Of a stretch of 10,657 nt of DNA, positions 1 through 4,498 are shown piece by piece; position 1 is the stretch's first letter; every line of letters starts with the position of its first letter. The notes below the pieces were generated by a model. The model saw only the letters and a list, made by a program, of their open reading frames with translations, had not been told where the DNA came from and searched no databases. Both the position numbers and the translations under genes were made by a program. Source of the DNA: Christensenella sp. UBA1782. Lineage in GTDB: Bacteria > Bacillota > Clostridia > Christensenellales > DTU072. The stretch is from assembly GCA_002315475.1 (NCBI GenBank), contig DCGI01000077.1, positions 1 through 10,657 of the forward strand, given 5' to 3'.

Positions 1-228
1 GTACTGACCGACGACAACCCCGCAAAGGTCGCCGTCGCCGTCCTGCGTGCCAAAAAAACCATGCGCATCGTGTACGCCAATATCGTCTTTGCTTTGACCG
101 TAAAAGTCGCCGTCCTTCTTCTTTCCGCTTTCGGTTTGACATCCATGTGGCTCGCCGTTTTCGCCGACGTCGGCGTTTGTATCTTAGCTGTTTTGAACGC
201 AATAAGAACTTTACGCAAAAAGGCATAA
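1..228 (+). CDS. Zn/Cd/Pb-type P1B ATPase, C-terminal fragment
   Basis: Only the last 75 codons are in the window; the gene begins upstream. The fragment starts inside the conserved end of the ATPase hinge (VLTDDNPAKV), continues through the RAKKTMRIVYANI stretch that leads into the final transmembrane pair, and ends in a short basic tail (RTLRKKA). The last two membrane helices carry a lysine (fragment residue 35, in ALTVKVAV) and an aspartate (residue 56, in FADVG), 21 residues apart. Family knowledge: this K...D pair marks P1B-2 pumps such as ZntA and CadA, which export Zn2+, Cd2+ or Pb2+ across the cytoplasmic membrane using ATP. The phosphorylation motif and any N-terminal metal-binding domain lie outside the window, so metal preference is inferred from this pair alone. 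The next gene starts 28 bases downstream on the same strand, so co-transcription is possible. Confidence 0.9.
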   Translation, partial: VLTDDNPAKVAVAVLRAKKTMRIVYANIVFALTVKVAVLLLSAFGLTSMWLAVFADVGVCILAVLNAIRTLRKKA

Positions 229-256
229 TTGCCAAAATCTCTGCATATTCTTTTTT

Positions 257-1243
257 ATGCAATATGACTTTTTTCGAGGAATCCGCCTTCCTTCGGATTT
301 TCTTACTGTTTCCAAAATTTCCGCTTTCGCTTCCGCACTTAGTTTTCTGCCCGATGCCGATTCTTTTGTAATCGGGTGCGATAACCGAAGCCGCTCCCTT
401 GCCATCCGAGATAGTCTGACGGAGTCCTTACTTCGGCTCGGAAAACGTGTCGTCGACGTCGGCGTTTTAACCACGCCCGCCCTATCGGTATGTACTTGTA
501 AACTCGGTGCCGACTACGGCGTTATGGTTACCGGAGGAAGCTCTTCTCCTCGCTATAACGGTTTCAAAATCTTTGAAAGCAACGGCTGTTCCTTAGACCT
601 TTCCAACGTTTCCGTTTTGAACGATTTCTTAAAAAAACCGCCTTCCCTTTCCAACCGATTCGGGTTCTATTATCGGGAAGACGGCGTATCCGTTTATTGT
701 CGCCATATCGAGGAAAAAGCCGATTTTTCTTTCAACGGCAAAGAGGTTTTTTTAGACGTGGCAAACGGTGCCGGCTTGCCGATAGCGGAAAGACTTTTTA
801 CCCGTTTTGACGGAGATATCCGCTTTCTTACCTTTGGTCTGGGTGAAAACGTAAACCGAAGGTGCGGGGCGGCACATCCGCATTTTTTGCAAAAGCAAAA
901 ATGCGCCCTTGCGTTTGCGATCGACGGCGACGGCGATCGCGGATGTGCCGCCTGTGAGAACCGGCTTTTTTCCGAAGAAGAAATGCTTTTTTACCTTGCC
1001 GAGTTTTTCCGATTCCCTTCGGCAGTCTGCGGTTTTCCCCTCTCCTCCTCCGAAAAGTTTCTTTCCGTACCTTCCGGCGAAGCCGAAAAAACCGCTTTTA
1101 TAAAAAGCTCCCCTTTCGCTGTGGAAAGGGGAGGAAAATATTTGTTTTCTGCTTTCGGGCATACCTTCGACGGTATCCTCTTCGCTTTATCGGTTACCCA
1201 AGCCGATTGTTCCCTGCCGTTACGGGATTTTAATCAATCGTGA
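257..1243 (+). CDS. Truncated, degenerate phosphohexomutase-like protein (GlmM/PMM family)
   Basis: The 328-residue product follows the alpha-D-phosphohexomutase plan but is shorter than the usual 440-460. Visible are an N-terminal FRGIR (residues 6-10), a GCDNRS block (40-45, replacing GRDTR), and the phosphoserine loop region VTGGSSSPRYNG (91-102). In that loop Ser95 sits in the catalytic slot, but the usual TASHNP has become GGSSSP. A GENVNRRCGAAHP block (196-208) resembles GlmM, and an intact metal-binding DGDGDR follows at 223-228. After that domain 3 is short: the sugar-binding GGExSGH appears as GGKYLFS, with Lys294 in place of the glutamate. Domain 4, with its phosphate-binding RxSGTE loop, is absent. 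Normal mutase activity therefore seems unlikely (inference). It could be a repurposed or regulatory pseudoenzyme, or a decaying gene. No clear Shine-Dalgarno precedes ATG 257; this start places FRGIR at the usual N-terminal position. The stop overlaps the convergent hsp20 end by 14 bases. Confidence 0.75.
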   Translation: MQYDFFRGIRLPSDFLTVSKISAFASALSFLPDADSFVIGCDNRSRSLAIRDSLTESLLRLGKRVVDVGVLTTPALSVCTCKLGADYGVMVTGGSSSPRYNGFKIFESNGCSLDLSNVSVLNDFLKKPPSLSNRFGFYYREDGVSVYCRHIEEKADFSFNGKEVFLDVANGAGLPIAERLFTRFDGDIRFLTFGLGENVNRRCGAAHPHFLQKQKCALAFAIDGDGDRGCAACENRLFSEEEMLFYLAEFFRFPSAVCGFPLSSSEKFLSVPSGEAEKTAFIKSSPFAVERGGKYLFSAFGHTFDGILFALSVTQADCSLPLRDFNQS

Positions 1244-1634
1244 TTACGTGAGCATCTTCCTTCTTCGGCGCATCTTTCGGTACGGTCAAATACAAAACAC
1301 CGTTTTCGTACTTTGCTTTTATCAACTTTTCGTCGATGTCGCCTACGTAGAATTCACGCTCGCAAGAGCAGTTTCTCTCTTGACGAATAAAGGCATCTTT
1401 CTTTTCTTCTTCCACCTTTCTGGAAGCGTTTACAGTCAAATAGCCGTTATCGAACGAGACCGAAATATCCTCTTTCGCGAAACCGGGCATCTCGATGTCG
1501 AACAGATACGCCCCTTCGGTATCCCGTACGTCGGTACGCATCAAGTCTTTGGTCGGTTGATACAAAGGACGGAACAAACCGTCAAATGCGTTCTCAAAAA
1601 AGTCGTTGTTGTGTCTGATAATGTAGTTTTTCAT
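1230..1634 (-). CDS. hsp20: Small heat-shock protein, Hsp20/alpha-crystallin family
   Basis: This 134-residue protein is an ATP-independent holdase chaperone that binds unfolding cytoplasmic proteins, usually as large oligomers. The alpha-crystallin domain spans about residues 31-120. It includes the family signature AKYENGVLYLTVP (107-119), and the C-terminal ITI (131-133) is the I-x-I motif that docks neighbouring dimers. The short N-terminal arm (NNDFFENAFDGLF) is rich in phenylalanine, as is typical. The length is normal for clostridial Hsp20 proteins. A TAGGAG ribosome binding site lies about 10 bases before the ATG. It is monocistronic, with its own consensus promoter and a CIRCE operator, so HrcA repression lifted on heat shock is expected. 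Confidence 0.95.
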   Translation of the reverse strand: MKNYIIRHNNDFFENAFDGLFRPLYQPTKDLMRTDVRDTEGAYLFDIEMPGFAKEDISVSFDNGYLTVNASRKVEEEKKDAFIRQERNCSCEREFYVGDIDEKLIKAKYENGVLYLTVPKDAPKKEDAHVITID

Positions 1635-1686
1635 AGTTCCAATTCTCCTATATTTTTTCTTTCTTAGCAGTCGTCATGATTGTTTG

Positions 1687-1713
1687 TTAGCACTCATCAA
1701 CTAAGATTGCTAA
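1687..1713 (-). promoter_or_regulatory. CIRCE operator (HrcA binding site) of hsp20
   Basis: The inverted repeat TTAGCACTC-N9-GATTGCTAA (plus-strand reading) matches the CIRCE consensus TTAGCACTC-N9-GAGTGCTAA at 17 of 18 arm positions. It lies immediately downstream of the hsp20 -10 box, so it covers the expected transcription start and early 5' UTR. HrcA bound here would block initiation. CIRCE is best known upstream of groESL and the hrcA-grpE-dnaK operon; control of an hsp20 gene is less usual. Confidence 0.93.
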
Positions 1714-1714
1714 T

Positions 1715-1743
1715 AGTATAACCCCGTTCTTCCCTGTTGTCAA
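1715..1743 (-). promoter_or_regulatory. Sigma-A promoter of hsp20
   Basis: On the minus strand a perfect -35 TTGACA (1743-1738), a 17-base spacer and a -10 TATACT (1720-1715) face hsp20. The CIRCE arm begins within two bases of the -10 box. A strong vegetative promoter combined with CIRCE fits high heat-induced expression. Confidence 0.92.
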
Positions 1744-1788
1744 GTATTCTTAAAAAAATTTTTGAAAAATATTTTGAACGTGAAAAGA

Positions 1789-1828
1789 GCGGGGAGAAAA
1801 CCCTTTACAAAAGGTATTTTCTCCCCGC
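1789..1828. repeat. Long GC-clamped hairpin, first of the intergenic set
   Basis: A perfect 12-base inverted repeat pairs GCGGGGAGAAAA (1789-1800) with TTTTCTCCCCGC (1817-1828). Inside it a second stem pairs CCTTT (1802-1806) with AAAGG (1810-1814) around a 3-base loop. No U-tract follows on either strand, so a simple intrinsic terminator is not supported. Confidence 0.85.
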
Positions 1829-1857
1829 CCCCCTCTTTCCTAAAATTCCTCCGCCGA

Positions 1858-1906
1858 AAAGCCGTAATTTCCTTCGGCAAGAAGGAAATTTTTTTTCAAC
1901 GGCTTT
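1858..1906. repeat. Two-tier hairpin, second of the intergenic set
   Basis: The outer stem pairs AAAGCCGT (1858-1865) with ACGGCTTT (1899-1906). The inner stem pairs AATTTCCTTC (1866-1875) with GAAGGAAATT (1881-1890) around GGCAA. Reading the minus strand, an A8 run separates the inner and outer stems. The right arm is shared with the next hairpin, so the two cannot form together. Confidence 0.8.
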
Positions 1907-1951
1907 CTTCAAAAGCATTCCTAAAAGAAATACTTTTTCATAGCCGTTGAA
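1895..1951. repeat. Alternative hairpin competing with the second
   Basis: TTCAACGGCT (1895-1904) pairs perfectly with AGCCGTTGAA (1942-1951). The enclosed 37 bases include a weaker AAAAG/CTTTT pairing. Because 1899-1904 also belong to the hairpin at 1858-1906, the two are mutually exclusive folds. Confidence 0.75.
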
Positions 1952-1972
1952 CGTTTTGGAAGGCGGGGTTTC

Positions 1973-2007
1973 GGGGAGGGAAACTTTTTCGAAAAGGTTC
2001 CCTCCCC
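1973..2007. repeat. GGGGAGGGAA hairpin just downstream of the HTH-SOR gene
   Basis: GGGGAGGGAA (1973-1982) pairs with TTCCCTCCCC (1998-2007), with an imperfect inner stem around TTCGAA. Its sequence style (G4AG3-purine arm, TTTT/AAAA interior) resembles the hairpin at 1789-1828, suggesting related repeat units. It begins eight bases past the stop codon of the leftward gene and may end or stabilise that transcript. It lacks a classical U-run. Confidence 0.75.
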
Positions 2008-2014
2008 GCCCCTC

Positions 2015-2593
2015 TCATAAAACGCGAAAAAGCTTATGTTGATTACAATAGGCGAGAAAAATGCCTTTACCGCGAGGAAAATATCCTTCGGCGTTGCCTT
2101 CGGGGTAGAGTTTTTTAATTTGCATGGTATCGAACGATAAGTACACGATGAAAGAGAGATAATGCTCTTTCGTCATGGGGTGAGAAAAAGTAAGGAAGTT
2201 TTCGCCGTCGACGGTTTGTATGCTTGCCTTATGGCCTTCGTCTGCTTTTTGAACGGGTTCTTGTCGCAGCGTAATACCGCAACAACAGACCGTACCGCCT
2301 CCGGTCGAAAACAAAATATTACCGCAGACGGGGCAAACGTAGAAGCCTGCCTTTGCGATATTGCAAGAAACGTTCCCGTTGCGTGTCGCCACTCCCGAGA
2401 AAAGCTCGACGAGGGAAATGTCGAAAAAGGCGGCGATACTTTCCAAAATGGTGATGTCGGGATAGCCTTTCCCCGTTTCCCACTTAGAAACCGTCTTATC
2501 GCTGACGCCTATTTTCTCCGCAAATTCTTTTTGCGTGACGTTTTTTTCCTTCCGTAATTTTTGTAAAAGGTTACCGATGGTGTTTTGATTCAT
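2015..2593 (-). CDS. XRE-family HTH protein fused to desulforedoxin and superoxide reductase domains
   Basis: The 192-residue protein has three parts. Residues 5-64 are an XRE-type helix-turn-helix (LRKEKNVTQKEFAEKIGVSD...VSKWETGKGYPD), a DNA-binding domain. Residues 84-106 hold a desulforedoxin-like iron site with C87, C90 and the triplet C103-C105 (FYVCPVCG...CCCG). Residues 117-191 resemble neelaredoxin/desulfoferrodoxin: H121, H138 and H144 (SHPMTKEHY) with C183 and H186 (YCNQH) match the four-His, one-Cys iron centre of superoxide reductase. The usual E-K-H triad reads E-G-H (119-121), so the lysine linked to catalysis is missing here. I infer a redox-sensing regulator or a DNA-tethered superoxide reductase. 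As I recall, an HTH-Dx-SOR architecture is a recognised SOR class. It has its own promoter and an SD (GGAG) 7 bases from the ATG. The gene is divergent from yabP. Confidence 0.88.
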   Translation of the reverse strand: MNQNTIGNLLQKLRKEKNVTQKEFAEKIGVSDKTVSKWETGKGYPDITILESIAAFFDISLVELFSGVATRNGNVSCNIAKAGFYVCPVCGNILFSTGGGTVCCCGITLRQEPVQKADEGHKASIQTVDGENFLTFSHPMTKEHYLSFIVYLSFDTMQIKKLYPEGNAEGYFPRGKGIFLAYCNQHKLFRVL

Positions 2594-2611
2594 TTTTTAT
2601 CTCCGAAAACG

Positions 2612-2640
2612 ATTGTAACACAAAGAATCACGCATTTCAA
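2612..2640 (-). promoter_or_regulatory. Sigma-A promoter of the HTH-SOR gene
   Basis: On the minus strand TTGAAA (2640-2635), a 17-base spacer and TACAAT (2617-2612) lie 18 bases before the start codon, leaving a short leader that contains the GGAG ribosome binding site at 2604-2601. No strong palindrome for self-repression is seen over it. Confidence 0.8.
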
Positions 2641-2653
2641 CCTACTTATCGTG

Positions 2654-2681
2654 GAATATCGGAAGTTTTTTTTCATAAGAT
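2654..2681 (+). promoter_or_regulatory. Possible sigma-E-like promoter of yabP
   Basis: GAATATC (2654-2660) and CATAAGAT (2674-2681), 13 bases apart, resemble the Bacillus sigma-E boxes KMATATT and CATACAHT at 6 of 7 and 6 of 8 positions. Sporulation genes of this family are commonly mother-cell expressed, which supports the call. Against it, transcription would start almost at the yabP ATG and leave no ribosome binding site. Confidence 0.35.
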
Positions 2682-2687
2682 AAAAGC

Positions 2688-2939
2688 ATGGAAAAACATT
2701 CTTTATCGTATGAAAACAATCTTATCGTAATAACCGGCGTCGTTTCGGTGGAAAAGTTTGACGCCAATTCCGTTCTGCTTCGTTTACAAGACGGGGTTTT
2801 AGAAATTTTCGGCGGCGGATTCGTCTTAAAAGACATGGTGCAAGGGAGCGGAAAGGTTTCTTTCGAAGGCACTTTACGTTCTTTATCCTACAAAGAAAAA
2901 ATCGAAGCGGTTTCCCTGCTGAAACGACTTTTCAAATAA
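2688..2939 (+). CDS. yabP: Sporulation protein YabP
   Basis: The 83-residue protein belongs to the YabP/YqfC family of small mother-cell sporulation proteins. Diagnostic features are the N-terminal HSLSYENNLIVITGVVSVEKFD, the VLLRLQDGVLEIFGGGFVLKDM block with its glycine turn, and the SGKVSFEGTLRSLSY strand pair, together a compact all-beta fold. A Lys/Leu tail (KIEAVSLLKRLFK) follows. No signal peptide or membrane segment is present. The start codon sits at the usual distance before the conserved ENxxxxxITGV block, although only a poor purine stretch precedes it. Its stop overlaps the yabQ start as TAATG, indicating translational coupling, the order known in Bacillus and Clostridia. The exact biochemical role of the family is unknown. 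Confidence 0.88.
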   Translation: MEKHSLSYENNLIVITGVVSVEKFDANSVLLRLQDGVLEIFGGGFVLKDMVQGSGKVSFEGTLRSLSYKEKIEAVSLLKRLFK

Positions 2940-3412
2940 TGTTCGTTACCCTTGCCCAACCGCAGGCAACCTATATTTTTACGGTGGGCGGTTGTTTGGC
3001 GTGCTTCCTCACCTGCCCGTTTCGTCTGCTTTTTCTGCTTTTTCCCAAGAAAGGCATACGGTTTTTCGTCGATTTTTTCATCACCGTTTCGGCAGGAGCT
3101 TTTTTCCTGTTTATAACGGAAACCCTCTATTCGGGACAGGTATTCTATTATACCCTTCTTTGCTTCTTGTTTGGCTTTCTTGCCACCTTTTTTCTGTGTA
3201 GAAATGCCCCGCCGACCGAAACCTTTCGGAAGTATTTGCATAAAAAGTATACAAAGAACCAAGCTAAAAGAAAAAGGAGAAAGTATGAACAAACCAATGG
3301 AACAAGGCATCCTGTGTGCCGAAGACGTAAGAGAAATTTATCGCAACACCACAGCGGGGAAAGAGAGCATCGAGATTCTGCGCCCCTTGTCCGAAAACGA
3401 AGGCTTTCGTAA
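2939..3412 (+). CDS. yabQ: Spore cortex protein YabQ, with an overprinted C-terminal tail
   Basis: The first 88 residues are strongly hydrophobic, with three predicted membrane helices (about 10-36, 40-62 and 66-87). Position directly after yabP and the ATLAQPQ-like start (MFVTLAQPQATYIF) support YabQ, a membrane protein of the forespore envelope needed for cortex synthesis in Bacillus. After a basic cytoplasmic stretch (residues 95-115, rich in Lys and Arg) the frame continues through the start of the next gene for 128 bases, about 42 residues. That tail (residues 116-157) looks like random out-of-frame translation. A stop lies in another frame at 3265, before the next gene's ribosome binding site. 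An indel in the A-rich stretch 3238-3280 may have removed the ancestral stop. The conserved part is secure; the true end is not. Confidence 0.75.
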   Translation: MFVTLAQPQATYIFTVGGCLACFLTCPFRLLFLLFPKKGIRFFVDFFITVSAGAFFLFITETLYSGQVFYYTLLCFLFGFLATFFLCRNAPPTETFRKYLHKKYTKNQAKRKRRKYEQTNGTRHPVCRRRKRNLSQHHSGEREHRDSAPLVRKRRLS

Positions 3413-3731
3413 CGTTTTAACGCGAGAAGATAAAGAATACACCGATTTTGCACAAAAAATCGAGGTTTATGCCACCGAAAACGGGATTGATATTAAGGAA
3501 GTATCCCCTTTTGCGCGAGGCATGATGTATATCTCCGCTATCTTGAATACCGTCGTGGATAAAACGCCGTCCAAATTGGCATCCGTCATGATACAAGGCA
3601 TCAATATGGGCGAAATTTCCATTTTGAAAATCATCAACAAACTTGCCGACGACGGAAAACAAAGTCCCCTTTGCGAGGATATGTTGGCACTTCTGCGCAA
3701 GAATAAAGAAGAAATGTCCCTCTTTTTATGA
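3285..3731 (+). CDS. Small all-helical protein of unknown function, possibly ferritin-like
   Basis: The 148-residue product is predicted almost entirely helical, with four helices (about 12-34, 46-67, 72-110 and 125-146), no membrane segment and no signal peptide. Its pattern (EIYRNTTAGKESIEILRPL, then a charged helix, then VDKTPSKLASVMIQGINMGEISILKIIN) resembles small clostridial proteins with a ferritin-like four-helix bundle. I recognise no clear di-iron ExxH pair, so metal binding is not claimed. An AAGGAG site 5 bases before ATG 3285 decides the start over the longer upstream in-frame option. In many Firmicutes the slot after yabQ is taken by divIC; this protein is not DivIC-like, having no membrane helix or coiled coil. 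Its stop overlaps the convergent phosphatase stop by 6 bases. Confidence 0.8.
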   Translation: MNKPMEQGILCAEDVREIYRNTTAGKESIEILRPLSENEGFRNVLTREDKEYTDFAQKIEVYATENGIDIKEVSPFARGMMYISAILNTVVDKTPSKLASVMIQGINMGEISILKIINKLADDGKQSPLCEDMLALLRKNKEEMSLFL

Positions 3732-4496
3732 GAGAAGGACACGTTCCTGAAAGGCTTTTTTCTGCTCGGGCGTAACGTTCAAAACATCTTGCAAAAAACT
3801 TTCGACCGAGCCGTACAGCCTGACGATTTCGTGAAAAGCGGCGTCTAAAAATTCTTTTTCGGCGGAAAACAGTCGTTTGACTTTTTCGGCTTTTTCTCTA
3901 TCCCGTAAAATGTATTTTACCGCGCGGTAGCTCCGTATTCCCCTTTTAGACGGAGCTTCCTTCGTCAACAAATAATCGTGGTAGACGGTATCGACGTCCA
4001 CGTCCAAAAGGCACAAAACAAGGGCGGAAACAATCCCGCAGCGGTCTTTCCCTTCGGTACAATGCCACAAAACGGCACCCTCTCCGTTTTGCAGAATCTT
4101 TTGAAGAATGGTTCGTAAAGCCGCCACACATTCTTCCTGGCTTACCATGATTCTGTACAGGTCGGCAAGGTCGGGCATGGCTTTCAAAAGGTCGAGCGAA
4201 GTCGTCTTCTTTTCGTGCGAAATACCCATGACGGCATCCGAAAAAACGGGGAGTGCATACGAAACCGCCCCTCGTACCGCTTTGTCCGGCTTCTCCTCAC
4301 GCTCGGACGGCGTCCGTAAATCAAGGATACGGGTAATCGGAATTTCGGCAAGAATTTCGGCGTCTTTTGGCGTTATTTTATGCAAAGAACAACTCCGAAT
4401 CAATAACCCTTTTTGAATGGTTTTTCCATATTTATTGACGATACCGCCAAAATCACGAATGTTTTTTATGCCTTGTAAAGGGATTTGCCGTTCCAT
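3726..4496 (-). CDS. Y_phosphatase3-type tyrosine/lipid phosphatase
   Basis: The 256-residue protein contains the cysteine-phosphatase P-loop HCTEGKDRCG (145-154), with nucleophile Cys146 and phosphate-binding Arg152. The glycine-lysine-aspartate loop (HCxxGKDR) is characteristic of the MptpB/LipA group, which dephosphorylates phosphotyrosine and phosphoinositides. Other family marks are N-terminal IKNIRDFGGI (10-19) and ILDLRTPSERE (57-67), where the DLR stretch normally lies. The position after R152, usually threonine, is Cys153, close to the nucleophile. No signal peptide is seen, so it is likely cytoplasmic. It starts 2 bases after the transporter stop, with a GAGG motif inside the transporter's last codons as ribosome binding site, so the two are coupled in one operon. 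The physiological substrate cannot be read from sequence. Confidence 0.9.
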   Translation of the reverse strand: MERQIPLQGIKNIRDFGGIVNKYGKTIQKGLLIRSCSLHKITPKDAEILAEIPITRILDLRTPSEREEKPDKAVRGAVSYALPVFSDAVMGISHEKKTTSLDLLKAMPDLADLYRIMVSQEECVAALRTILQKILQNGEGAVLWHCTEGKDRCGIVSALVLCLLDVDVDTVYHDYLLTKEAPSKRGIRSYRAVKYILRDREKAEKVKRLFSAEKEFLDAAFHEIVRLYGSVESFLQDVLNVTPEQKKAFQERVLLS

Positions 4497-4498
4497 TC

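Noticed and set aside
752..1162. A 136-codon open frame antisense to the phosphohexomutase-like gene
   Set aside because: The frame is a by-product of codon bias. The plus strand shows recognisable motifs (DGDGDR, NGFKIF), while this product shows none.
1789..2007. CRISPR array or tandem repeat in the hairpin-rich gap
   Set aside because: The units are inverted repeats of different sequence and length, with no regular repeat-spacer spacing.
3171..3284. Upstream extension of the helical protein gene to ATG 3171
   Set aside because: The extension lies inside yabQ's membrane-coding part in another frame, and the AAGGAG site clearly marks ATG 3285 as the start.
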